Of a stretch of DNA of 64,000 bases, positions 11,195 to 20,667 are shown in pieces. Under the pieces are notes generated by a model. The model ran no database searches. It worked only from the letters and a program-made list of their open reading frames with translations, and was not told the origin of the DNA. The position numbers were made by a program, and so were the translations under genes. How positions within the stretch are numbered: position 1 is the first letter of the stretch; each line of letters starts with the position of its first letter. The DNA is from Cryphonectria parasitica EP155 (lineage: Eukaryota; Ascomycota; Sordariomycetes; Diaporthales; Cryphonectriaceae): assembly GCF_011745365.1 (NCBI RefSeq), contig NW_024468910.1, positions 1,206,068 through 1,270,067 on the forward strand. Direction: 5' to 3'.

Positions 11195-12812
11195 ATGAAG
11201 CCGATACCGAATAAAGCTTCCTCCATCTCTCCGACGCAGACGCCGGAGCTCCACACAGCCCCCCCAACAACCCGTCGAAAGCGATCTCGCGATAATCCGG
11301 ATGACTCAGGCAAGACTCTCGGCGCAAAACGATTACGATTGTCAGACGATCTCCACAAGCTCACATACGAAGAGGCAGACGACGAGGTTGATCCTGTCGC
11401 CCACTGAGCAAGAGCAGGACACTGGCCGGGACGATACTTTGAACAACGCCACAATATGCAACACCTCCTTGCGAGGAAGAAATCCTCTTCGTCACTTGGT
11501 CGGAAACGATCGAGATCTGTCTTAGCTACATCCGAGACGCTGAGTGATCAAATGTTGAGAAACGAAACGGTTGACAGGGAAATGAACCCGCTCTGGCACG
11601 CACTCTATCTATATATATGGCCACTACCCCCTCACATCAGCTCCTCAGACTAGAAGAATTCAATGCTCAAGGCTTCTAGCCGACACACCTAACACTGTGC
11701 CATTTCCTTGCTCAACATCAAAAGCCTAGGGAGGAGAAGACTGCCCCATATCGCGATTCACAATACAAGGCACTACTTGCGACCAAAGGAAGTTTCATGG
11801 ACAAGTCCAATCTAGGGATTACAGAAACAAGCAAGTCCACAGTCAATAAGCTGCTCGACACAGTACAAACATGCCCGAGGCATTCACTCTTTTGCGACGA
11901 TATTTTCGAAACAACTTATCATAAAGTAGCGGACAGAAACGAGGCAAGAGTTATTCGGGATATCACTCCTCTAATCGTTCCCCCTGCGGAAACCCTCGCT
12001 ATATATGGCGCAAGCAAGCTTGAATGCTTGGTAGAGAGCATTAACGAAGGATGGAATAACTCTATTCCGCTTACCGGCGCCCGCCCGCAGCCCGACTACT
12101 CTATGGGATTCCGACGGGAGGCGTTCACCGATGACCAACTTGAAAAGCTCTCACCGTTCATCGGCGATTTTATTGCTGGAGACTAGTTGTTCTTCATAGC
12201 AATGTACCTATGTACTTCCCGTTTCTGACATGCGAAGTTATGTGCGGGGCAGCAGCCCTTGATATCGCAGATCGCCAGAACGCCCATAGCGGGACACTTG
12301 CGGTGCGAGCTGTAGTTGAGCTGTTTCGGCTTGGGAATCGTATGAGAGAGGTCAATCGTCAAATCATGGCTTTTTCCATCTCTCACGACCATCGGGTTGT
12401 CAGGATATATGGTCACTATGCCATAATAGACGGCAAGACCAGCAAATTCTATCGTCATCCTATTCACGAGTTTTCTTTCGCTGCTCTAGATGGCAGGGGA
12501 AAATGGACAGCATATTGCTTCACAAAGAACGTATACGATACATAGATGCCGGCACACTTTGAAAGGATCTGCTCAGCCATCGACCAGTTACTGTCGCAAT
12601 TGGACTTGGATATGCCACCGCTTTCGGAAACCCGGTTGTCCCAAGAGATTGTAAGCCATCGTCTCTCGCAGTCAGATATTGGCTCTGCCCGGGCGTGCAG
12701 CGAACAGGGTCACCACCAGCCTGTTGACGATCTAGAGACTATTCCAGACACATCTTTCACGGGTTCAGCGTCAGCAAAGAAGGCGAAGAGGGCCCAGAGG
12801 AGGAAACGTTAG
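11195..12812 (+). pseudogene. DUF7924-family protein, inactivated
   Basis: Products of this fungal family have unknown function, carry one conserved central domain and often lie near mobile DNA. The N-terminal part has basic, nuclear-localisation-like clusters (TTRRKRSRD, GAKRLRLSDD). The domain follows, with LLATKGSFMDKS, NEARVIRDITPLIVP, NSIPLTGARPQPD, MYFPFLTCEV, DIADRQNAHS and AFSISHDHRVVRIYGHY, and the C-terminus is Lys/Arg-rich. Four breaks are visible. TGA at 11,405 replaces an expected Trp in the same frame. A segment of about 170 bp (11,552-11,721), flanked by ATCAAA, separates SDQ from KPREEK and changes frame. TAG at 12,184 lies next to a frameshift before MYFPF. TAG at 12,543 sits exactly where family members have Trp. 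The nonsense changes fit G-to-A mutation. An intron for the 170-bp segment is possible but lacks clean splice sites. Family assignment is from recalled conserved motifs, not a search. Confidence 0.8.
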
Positions 12813-13700
12813 AAGGATTTCTATTGATGATGCTCAGCTTGACGAGAATTTACAAGATGGCCTAGAAGCTCTCTCCTAAGCATACATAGTATGTCTTCTG
12901 CTGTCTGCTTTGTCGCGCGCCTTGCATCAAAACCCCTTCAGGCATCCCTTTTTTCTACTCGGCCTAATGCGGGAGCTGGCTAGTTCTCGGCAGACCCCGG
13001 ACATATGAAAGGCTTGCGAGCGCGCCCCGGGGTCGATATACATTGTCGGTGGCAATGATCTCCATTGGCGAAAGCCATGATAGCTTTCGTTAGATTAAGC
13101 ATGAAAAAAGTCCGCATCCGATGAGGATCACCTGCTCCCTGGCCGATTCATATGCTGCTCTATCTGTACCTGGCTGTTCGTGCCACGAGGATAGTTGAAG
13201 CTCTTCACTCTCAGGGTCGGTACTCCCTTCTATCATGTGTCTTCCTCGTTCTCTCCGGTCGTTCTATCCGAGATCTGATAGATTTCCTCCTTCAGCATCG
13301 ATGTGTCCTTCTGCCTCATTTAGTTCTTGCTGTCTTCAGAAGCATTACTCGGCGAATTCTGGCTTTTGCGCGTTGCGGTAAGAGGCCTTCCTGTAGCGGG
13401 TATTAGATTGACTCGCTGAATATTCTTTATTGTCTATATGTGATGTGGCTAGCCAGCCAAAAGAGAGCCTCGTAACTCAAGTTTTCACCTTCAAGCCAAC
13501 TCGATAGTGAGGAAGATCCCTAGCAAGCCCTTTTGACCTCTCTTCACTCAGTCCATGGACTTTCCTCCAGCAGGAGAGGAAGCCATCAGCAACGCCTCGG
13601 GCTACGATAGCAGGAAGAAGAGGGCTAGGGTCAGGGCGAAAAGCAGTTATATTGCGAATGACTGTAGGATAAAATAGCTTGGATCACTGGCCCACAAGAC
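12813..13700. other. Gene-free stretch
   Basis: GC-balanced DNA with only short ORFs. A frame at about 12,817-12,882 (DDAQLDENLQDGLEAL, then TAA) could be an alternative tail of the preceding pseudogene. A Leu/Arg-rich ORF at 13,152-13,406 has no recognisable features. Nothing else is supported. Confidence 0.5.
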
Positions 13701-13707
13701 TGTCGCC

Positions 13708-13939
13708 GGCTGCACCCGACCCTGTCAGGATAACCGGTACACAAGCCTCACAGGCAAGCTTGTCTGCCTTCCAGTCCCTGCGTGCAGCGATGGGGTTGAG
13801 GAATGTGACTGGCTGCACCCGACCCTGTCAGGATAACCAGCATACGCAGCCCCGCCTCGCTGGACGCTTACCTCGAAGATGGGGCTGACCTGGATGTACA
13901 AAGACGTCGCCGGCTGCACCCGACCCTGTCAGGATAACC
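13708..13939. repeat. Three copies of a 28-bp motif at 101-103 bp spacing
   Basis: A block starting GGCTGCACCCGACCCTGTCA and running on through GGATAACC occurs at 13,708, 13,811 and 13,912. The first and third copies are also preceded by GTCGCC and followed by GGTACAC. The DNA between copies is not obviously conserved. It is GC-rich, and the reading frames across it are low-information. Confidence 0.85.
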
Positions 13940-14056
13940 GGTACACGGCACTCTATAACCCAGATCTGCCTATCTGCCTGTCCGCATTGCCTTTTACCCC
14001 AAAGTCATTACCTTATTAAGTGCTCTCCAGTATTGGCGGGTGCCTTGCTGAACCCA

Positions 14057-15250
14057 TCAGCTACCTGCCTTGGTGCTGGCTGTGACCCTAGTCTTGGTGC
14101 CGGCAGACCGTCGATGCCTCGGCCTCTCGGTGGCAGCCTCCGGAGCGTCCCTCTGAATCCTGTCGGTCTGCACCTGCACGTCGGCACGGCCGTCCTGTCC
14201 GAGCTGCAGGAGCTGGGCATCCGCACCCGAGAGCTGCCGGCGTCGTGCGCGGGTGACTCGAGGCGTGAGCGTTGTCGGAGAAGGCTGCATGCGCTGCTGT
14301 GAGCTCTCTCGGAGGGCGGCAGGCTTCGCCCGGCTGCTGTGTCTCGTGCGAGTCCTGCGATCCCTCCTGCTGGCGACGTTTGCGGCTGTTATCTCCTCCC
14401 TGACGACCTTCCTCTTCTTGGCCTCTGGCTCATCCGGCACCGGCTGAGCCTCGCAGTCCATATCGGATCGCCTTTTCCTCTTGCTGCCAGACGCTACACC
14501 GGCCGGCGCCGGCCGCGACGACACCGGCGGCTGGGACTGTATCTCCTTTCCTATCATTCTCCGCCTCTTCTGGGGGCCTGGTTGTCCCTCAGGGGTGGCG
14601 AGCGGCGGCTGACCATGGTCGTCCCCCTCTGAACCCCTCTTGCGCTTGTAACCCGATGTCCCTTTGATCTCGGCCGGCGGCTGAGACGGTATCTCCTTCT
14701 TCATCACTCTTCGCCTCTTCTGGGAGCCTGGTTGTTCGTCGGATATCGCGAGCTGTAGCTCAGAGGCCTCCCCCTCTTCTGGACCCCTCTTCCGCTTGTG
14801 ATCCGGTGTCCCTCTGTTGTTAGCCGGCGGCTGTTCGAAAACGGCGTCCTCGGCAGGCTGGTTGTTCACCAGCACGGGGAACAGCGGCTCGTCGATGTAG
14901 GGAGCTGAAGGAACGCTATAGGGATGCCGCTCATGGGGGTCAACCTCGCTCAGAGATTTGCCGCAAATCTCGAAGGATATTTGGGGCCATTCGACGGGGT
15001 TGGCAAAGTTGTCTATCGTTGCAAGCCCTGCGTCGATCAGTATGGATTGTTCGACTAGCTTAACCTCGTGCGCCATCTCGTCATCGTCTAGATCACTCTC
15101 GCTTTGGGGTGACGGCAGCCGTGCCTCCTTCTTCTTATAGTAGTCGTTGACAAACGTCTCGCGCCATTGGTCCCGATGAAATGTCCACCTCTCGTCGTAC
15201 TCAGCCTCCGTCTCGTCTAGGCGCCTAGGAGAACAAAACCCCAGCGGCAT
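14057..15250 (-). CDS. Lys/Arg-rich repeat protein, probably nuclear
   Basis: An intact ORF of 397 residues from the ATG at 15,250. An in-frame ATG at 15,310 would add a His/Thr-rich leader of 20 residues, but the downstream ATG opens a more protein-like N-terminus (MPLGFCSPRR, then WTFHRDQWRETF). Residues 46-62 are acidic. From residue 152 three units of about 50 residues follow, starting KRKRG (152), KRKRG (202) and KRKRR (257). The first two also contain QKRRR and KEI-SQPP, so each unit carries two basic clusters in a bipartite NLS-like layout. The C-terminal third is Arg-rich. No enzymatic domain is recognised. A nuclear, nucleic-acid or chromatin-binding role is inference from composition. 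It is divergent from the FHA-kinase gene with 349 bp between start codons. It looks under coding constraint, with no RIP-type stops. Confidence 0.7.
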   Translation of the reverse strand: MPLGFCSPRRLDETEAEYDERWTFHRDQWRETFVNDYYKKKEARLPSPQSESDLDDDEMAHEVKLVEQSILIDAGLATIDNFANPVEWPQISFEICGKSLSEVDPHERHPYSVPSAPYIDEPLFPVLVNNQPAEDAVFEQPPANNRGTPDHKRKRGPEEGEASELQLAISDEQPGSQKRRRVMKKEIPSQPPAEIKGTSGYKRKRGSEGDDHGQPPLATPEGQPGPQKRRRMIGKEIQSQPPVSSRPAPAGVASGSKRKRRSDMDCEAQPVPDEPEAKKRKVVREEITAANVASRRDRRTRTRHSSRAKPAALRESSQQRMQPSPTTLTPRVTRARRRQLSGADAQLLQLGQDGRADVQVQTDRIQRDAPEAATERPRHRRSAGTKTRVTASTKAGS

Positions 15251-15599
15251 GATGGCGGTTGTGTGTGTGGCGTGGCCGGTGTGGATGCAAATGTGATGAT
15301 GTTGATGCAAATCTAATGATGTTGATGTGAATGTGATGATGTTGTAGGGAAGAGGTTGTCAGAAGGGGGGCCGATGGCGTGCTGGGCTAAAGGGTGGCCA
15401 CCGCTCTCGCCCAGCCACCCTAGAGCGCCCGGAACAGGCGGTCAGGGGCTCCCCTCCAGAACACCGCGCTAGTATTAAGCTGATAAGTCTAGTCACGCCT
15501 GTGCTCGCATTTTACCACGAATATTGTCATCATCCTCAACATTGGTCATCATCAACTTTGGTCATCATCGTGACCATTATAATCATCGCCAACACTACC
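15251..15599. promoter_or_regulatory. Divergent intergenic region with matching leaders
   Basis: It holds the two promoters of the divergent pair. On the minus-gene side (15,283-15,345) runs of GATGATGTTGATG occur. On the plus-gene side (15,520-15,590) CATCATC occurs three times next to CAACATTGG or CAACTTTGG. Read in each gene's own sense strand, both leaders are CATCATCAAC-rich, so they are related as an inverted repeat. The plus start codon context is CACTACCATGTC. No TATA box was assigned with confidence. Confidence 0.6.
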
Positions 15600-17276
15600 A
15601 TGTCATTGCCCTTCTTTCGCTTCGCAACGCTGACCCCCGAGAACAAGGAAGCTCAGAAATGCCTGGCATCCCTCATCGACAGCCAGCCTCCCGAGTCTCC
15701 TGTCCATCTTGTCGCTGTCGCCCAGGCCGACGGCCCTACAAAGCCCACCGACCGCGCTGCCCGATCTAAATACCAGCTTGTGCTCTCGTTCAGCGCACGA
15801 GGCTCTGGTCCTGACCATGGCTGGGTGGTCGGGAAGTTTGGCCGGGTCGATCTGCCCATCTGCTCGCCCAAGTCACGCCATCTGAGAGGATCGCAGATTT
15901 GTATGATCTCGATCCATCCGCAGTCCGGGGCCTTCATATTGTGGAACATGAGCAAATCCCACTCGATTACATACCTGCAGGCCGATGGGAACGCCGATGT
16001 CGAGCTGCAGTACAATGAAAGATATATTCTTCATATGAACACCAACCGCCTCCGCATTGGCCCGCTGGACTTTGTGCTCGAGTTCTCCGCCAGGGATGAG
16101 ACAGCATATTCGACCAATCTCGAGAACTATATGCAGAAGCGATATCAGGGCTGGGACCACCACCGCCGTGTCCAGGAGTACAGCTATCTCGATATATTGC
16201 CCAAGTCAACACATCTCGACATGAGGCATGTTATTATCCATCATACTATCTCCAAAGGGGCTTTTGGTGCTGTTCAGGCTGGTATCAACAAGCGGTCCGG
16301 AGAGGTTATGGCCTGTAAGACGATTCACTGTCATCATTACGATATCCCAATCATCAGGAACGAGCTCGAGATTGCTAAACAAATCCCTTCCCGAACCGTC
16401 GGCCTTGTCCCTCTCCTCTCATCATGGTGCGAACATGGCGACCCATTCCCCTGTTCCCAAGCCGCGGTCGAGTACGTGTATCTCCTTATGCCGTATGCGC
16501 CCTTCACATTTGCTACTGCGTCGTGGCAGGAGATCGACCTGCCCACAAGGCTAGTGCTCTATCGTCAGGTGCTCGAGGGCCTCAGGAACCTGCATGTCAT
16601 GGGCATCATGCACCGCGATATCAGCCCCAGGAACCTGCTAGTCTTCTCTTGCTGGGCTCCTGCCTCTGCAACCGCCGCCATCTGCGACTTCGGAAAGGCC
16701 AAGAAAGGCCTCCGGGGCACTCAGGCGGCCCTCGGGCCTCTGGGCTTTACAGCACCAGAAGTCGGGCGCCAGGGAGGGTATACGAACGCCATCGATATCT
16801 TCAGCCTGGGGCTTTCCATATTGGCTACCTTTATATCGTGGGTTGGCGCAGAGCCCATATCTAGGGATAACCATACAAGGATTCTTGAGCGTCTTGCCGG
16901 ACTTCAGAGCAGTATCCCCGACAACCTCAAAACCCTCATCCGTTCTATGTTGGCATGGGACCCCTCGAGCCGCCCAACAGCTGAAGAAGCTCTAGCCGAT
17001 CAAGTCTGGGAACAAATCACGGTGGTGGAACCTGATCCCGAGGACGAGGACCAGAGCGGTGGGGAGATGTCTCCTTCCCCTCTGCGTGCTGCCGAGGCCC
17101 AACCCAAATCGAGATTGCAACGGTCGGGCGGCCCTTCTCTTTCCAGCTCACATGGGATGAACAAGAGGACGCACGAGTCTGCTCGGCCAGCCATGCCTGG
17201 GAGCCAGTCAGGCGCAAATAAGAAGATGCAGAGGTCTTACCTGTCTGGCCTGTCTGGCCGGGAGGATAGGGTGTAA
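15600..17276 (+). CDS. Serine/threonine protein kinase with FHA-like domain
   Basis: Predicted protein kinase of 558 residues using the ATG at 15,600. An upstream in-frame ATG at 15,501 would add 33 hydrophobic/His-rich residues and is judged to be leader. Residues about 76-165 resemble an FHA phosphopeptide-binding domain (GKFGRVDLP, SRHLRGSQI, LEFS), but the usual Asn-Gly turn is not evident. The kinase domain spans about 212-470: glycine loop SKGAFGAV (218-225), Lys240 (MACK), Glu255 (RNELEI), MHRDISPRN (337-345; HRD with Ser in place of the usual Lys, as in FunK1-type fungal kinases), DFG 363-365, APE 385-387, Asp399 (AIDIFSLG) and Arg458 (SSRPTAEEAL). All catalytic residues are present. 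The tail from about 475 is acidic, then Ser/Arg-rich. It is most likely a member of an expanded fungal FHA-kinase family; its substrate is unknown. It has no introns and no RIP damage. Confidence 0.88.
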   Translation: MSLPFFRFATLTPENKEAQKCLASLIDSQPPESPVHLVAVAQADGPTKPTDRAARSKYQLVLSFSARGSGPDHGWVVGKFGRVDLPICSPKSRHLRGSQICMISIHPQSGAFILWNMSKSHSITYLQADGNADVELQYNERYILHMNTNRLRIGPLDFVLEFSARDETAYSTNLENYMQKRYQGWDHHRRVQEYSYLDILPKSTHLDMRHVIIHHTISKGAFGAVQAGINKRSGEVMACKTIHCHHYDIPIIRNELEIAKQIPSRTVGLVPLLSSWCEHGDPFPCSQAAVEYVYLLMPYAPFTFATASWQEIDLPTRLVLYRQVLEGLRNLHVMGIMHRDISPRNLLVFSCWAPASATAAICDFGKAKKGLRGTQAALGPLGFTAPEVGRQGGYTNAIDIFSLGLSILATFISWVGAEPISRDNHTRILERLAGLQSSIPDNLKTLIRSMLAWDPSSRPTAEEALADQVWEQITVVEPDPEDEDQSGGEMSPSPLRAAEAQPKSRLQRSGGPSLSSSHGMNKRTHESARPAMPGSQSGANKKMQRSYLSGLSGREDRV

Positions 17277-18578
17277 AGGAGAGGGGAATTTGTAGTTAAA
17301 GGTTCAGGCCCCTGACCAATGCGATAGCTATGCCTGCACAAGCATCAATCATATGGCTTTGAGTTTCTTTGCTACCAGTTTATTTACAAATGCAGGTTGC
17401 TATTTGACTCTGTTGTCAAGGAGGTATTAATCCAAACCCTACTGTACGGAGTACTGTACGGAGGTTGCCTTCAAAAGTTTTTACTAGCGCGGACAGGGAT
17501 TATGCAAATCCTCATTTTTATACTAGTAAAACATTCAGTCTGTCTTACTCTTTCTTGGCCTCCTTTTTCCTCCCTTCGACGTACTCATTGCCCCGCCCCC
17601 CAAATTGCATCGAATTATCTGTTCGACGTGCCAGGGCATTCGTTCAACAAAACGACGTAATTTATCCATCTCAAAGTGTCATGAGCAGGGATCTCTCATT
17701 AGCCTGTTCAGACCCACTTTGCCTGCTCCTTTTATATATATTGTTGGGGGAAAACCCTAACCCTGACCTTTCTCCTATATATAAAACAGCATATTCTATG
17801 CTCTCTTCTCTTCATCTTTCTTTAGATTGTCAATCCAATCCATTCTTTCCATGCTCACAGAAGTCACCGTTTCCTCCACAACAATCTGTTTCGGTCATTT
17901 CCACAGAAGCCCGGCCAAAGATGCAAACGGAGGCGGCTGGACAATGCATATCAATATTTCGGAACTACAGCATGCGATATATCGACAACCGAACAAGACT
18001 TTGTGTCGGAACTTTCAACAGGTACATAGTAAATCAAACTTGCAGATATATACTCATTCTTATAATATTGATATAACAGGCATCCCAGCCGGAGAGCAAT
18101 CGCATTGTGGAGCGCCATTGGCAGATTTGAATACGAATATTCAAAGCAACTCTCACTCCTCATTTGATAACTCCTTGCCCTCGCGTGCGCGATTTTCACT
18201 CTCTTACAAGGTAGATATGCTCTGTCCCTTGCGCTCACCCTTTTCAACCTCCTACACGTTAGATACGACTCAGCCTTGCATGGCCGACATCGCGACTTCT
18301 GGAAATGATTGCCCTCTCGGGGCATTTGCGGCAGGAAACTTAATGGGCCTGATTCCTTGGCTCCAGCGGTCCATACAGTTCAGTTCTAGCAGTTCAGTTA
18401 GCAGTCTTAGTTGGCAAACGAAAGATACTGCTACAAGCAAGCAAACACTTTTTCTTAGCAGTAGACTATCAGTTACTAGTCGTTTATAATTGAAAAAAAA
18501 GGCTTTGTAAGCTCATAAGGCCAGGATAAATCTGCTTAGTCATTTTAAAGGGTTAGGGTTTTATCTCATCAGCTACTG
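17277..18578. other. Gene-free stretch at the right edge of the island
   Basis: Several overlapping ORFs (17,397-17,660; 17,465-18,076; 17,827-18,489; 17,951-18,325 minus) compete, and none shows a domain or a conserved start. Notable sites are a CTGTACGGAG direct repeat at about 17,442-17,462, AAACCCTAACCCTG at about 17,752-17,765, two imperfect copies of a unit of about 54 bp around 18,172-18,282, and GGGTTAGGGTT at 18,550. Composition turns AT-rich after about 18,500. Confidence 0.5.
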
Positions 18579-19021
18579 TGTTATGACCCATTCAACATGC
18601 AGGTTGCAGGACGGGCCCGCTAAACAAGGAGCCAGGTGTCACGATCCAACGTCGGACAACCAACGGTGATTATGTAATCCAGAGCAAGGATTAGACAGGG
18701 ATGGATCATTGGATCATCGGATGATCCAATGAGCCTGGATTACTTAGATCGCTAATGATTCAAGATGAGCTACGATGAAGAGCTGGATATATAAGGATAC
18801 GTTTATTACTATCAGATAGACTACTAGGATATAGCTCTTCAGTTATTAATCTAAGTATTCATTTGTTGCATACTTGAATAGCTTCAAAGGCGAATGAATA
18901 GCACTTGTACGGATTACAGTACTCGTTCTGTATTCTAGAGATTATCATCTTAATACCGCTTTTGTTAGCATAAACCCCTTGTATATATCAGGATCTTTGA
19001 ATATTGCAGTGTATTATTACA
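18579..19021 (+). repeat. Family A copy 1, 5' LTR
   Basis: It starts TGTTATGACCCATTC and ends ATTACA (443 bp). It carries the family landmarks: GGATATATAAGGA, CTATTAGGATATAGCTCTTC, and TTGTTAGCATAAACCCC. It is the first LTR right of the gene island and belongs to the oldest family A copy in the stack. Confidence 0.85.
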
Positions 19022-19967
19022 TTTTGATGATTCTTATTCAAGAACGGTTTAGTATTATCTCTTGAGCAATACGGAATATAATAGCTTTTCAAGGATTCTC
19101 TTCGTTCTTATGCACTTCTACTCAGAAAGAACTGATTAATCAGATGTATCAGCTTATCCAGCGTATTTAGAATCTATGCGATTAGTAATAAGCTCAGAGC
19201 ATTATCATTGCTAATTAGCAGGCTCAGCTGAAATAGCAAGCTTAATAAGCTTAGCAGGTGCAGCTTATCTTCATGATTGCTAATAATGCTGGAAAGGCAT
19301 ACAAAATGAATAAGCTTGCTATATATAATAGTAATTAGAAAATACTATATGAATTTCTTACTTACTGCAGAGCATACTTTTTGTATTATATAATCCAGTT
19401 TACTAAGGAATCTGAGAAAGTTATTCTTGCAGGAATTCGTTTCAAAAAGAATGCTCTTATCTAGTATAAATCTTCTCTGCAAAACTACTTAGAGTACTAG
19501 AATGATTTTAATGCATATATTCAGAATACTAAGAATATATTTAATTTCTTTGCAAGCTTTGAGAAAGCTTTTAAGAAAAATTTTTAATAATTCTAATAAG
19601 GAATATATTATAGCTCAATAGCTTATAAATCTTAAGCAAACTAAATCAGCTTTTGCTTATATAGTTAGATTTAAACAACTTTTAGCATAATTCTTATAAA
19701 AGAATAAGAATCTTATAAAGTATTATTATAAGAAACTTAAGAATAATATTAAGAATGAAATCTCTAAATAAGATTAGCTGGAAAACTTTGCAATATTCTT
19801 GAACTAAGCAATCTGCATCGATAATTATTTATACAAATAACAGATAAAGAAGTTCAAGAAGAAAGAAAGCTAGATTTGAAGATTTTCAGCTAATACAAGC
19901 AAGAAACTTTAATATAAGAATAGTGATTAACAGAGTAGTATAGCTCAGAATAGCACTACATATGCTA
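19022..19967 (+). pseudogene. Family A copy 1 gag, left part
   Basis: Degenerate gag aligned by eye to copy 3 from 40,496: the PEEF-type leader, the block around GGAAAGGCATACAAAATGAA, and the later GAGAAAGCTTTTAAG block. Many CAG/CAA codons read TAG/TAA. It is cut at 19,967 by the insertion of copy 2. The gag sequence resumes at 39,711, and the shared TGCTA marks the junction. Confidence 0.8.
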
Positions 19968-20348
19968 TGTTATAACCCATCCAACATGCAGGTCACGGAA
20001 CAGGTCACGAGTAACAGGGACCAGGTGTCAAGGACTCAACGTCCTGACAAAGCATTGATTACATAACCCAGGGTTAGGGTTATGGGCACGGCCAATCAGG
20101 AAGGATAGCTTCGGATATGTGCTATTCAGAGCTAGCAGAATAACTTGGATATGTTGCTATCCAACATATCCATACTGAAAAACTGGATATATAAGAACAC
20201 GTTCATTACCATTAGATAAATTCAGTACATAGCTCTTCAGTTATGAATCTAAGTATCAGATTACTCTCTACTCTGATAGCCCCAAAGGCAGTAAACACTT
20301 GCATCGCTTACTGAAACTTGTACGGTTCCGTATTCAAGAACTTAGCAC

Positions 20349-20667
20349 TGAACCAGAACTAGGGCGCCGTCGCCCTCGAAAGAAAAAGGGACAAACAGCT
20401 GCCGAAGCAATGGGCAAGGGCTCGTGCAACCCAAGCGTGCCTGTACAGATGAGGACAGCAAACTAAGGCCACACGGGCACAAGAACAGGGTGAAAAACCT
20501 GTCTTAGACCTGTTCAAAGGGTTCAAAATTGAAAAGAAGAGAAAGGATGCTTCATTGTTGCTTATAGCTAAAGAATTTGAAAAGTGGGTGGTATCCTTTA
20601 TATGTATGAGGACCCTTGACCCACTGTACTCCACGTCCCACGGACTACCACCCTGGCTACCACAACA
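20349..20667 (-). repeat. Family C 3' LTR
   Basis: Read on the minus strand it starts TGTTGTGGTAGCCAGGG and ends CTGGTTCA. It contains a TATA-like CATATAAAGGATACC about 70 bases in. It is closely similar to the copies at 32,343, 47,997 and 60,753. Its open frame across the LTR is shared by all copies but is probably incidental. Confidence 0.92.

Noticed and set aside
10920..11214. Short ORFs on both strands upstream of the DUF7924 relic
   Set aside because: They lie in different frames from the relic and from each other and none continues into it. An upstream exon cannot be excluded, but no splice pair was convincing.
13152..13406. 84-codon ORF rich in Leu and Arg
   Set aside because: It has no motif and no supporting context; open frames of this length are expected by chance in GC-balanced DNA.
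15603..16874. Long minus-strand and alternative plus-strand ORFs inside the FHA-kinase gene
   Set aside because: They are shadows of a GC-rich coding sequence; only the 15,600-17,276 frame contains kinase motifs.
17752..17765. Telomere-like AACCCTAACCC as evidence of a chromosome end
   Set aside because: Only about two units are present, and the same motif is built into LTRs; there is no tandem array.
17465..18489. Overlapping ORFs of 203 and 220 codons on plus and 124 codons on minus
   Set aside because: They compete for the same DNA, show no domain, have low-complexity Ser/Thr-rich or repeat-derived composition, and no start context favours one. Not reported as genes.
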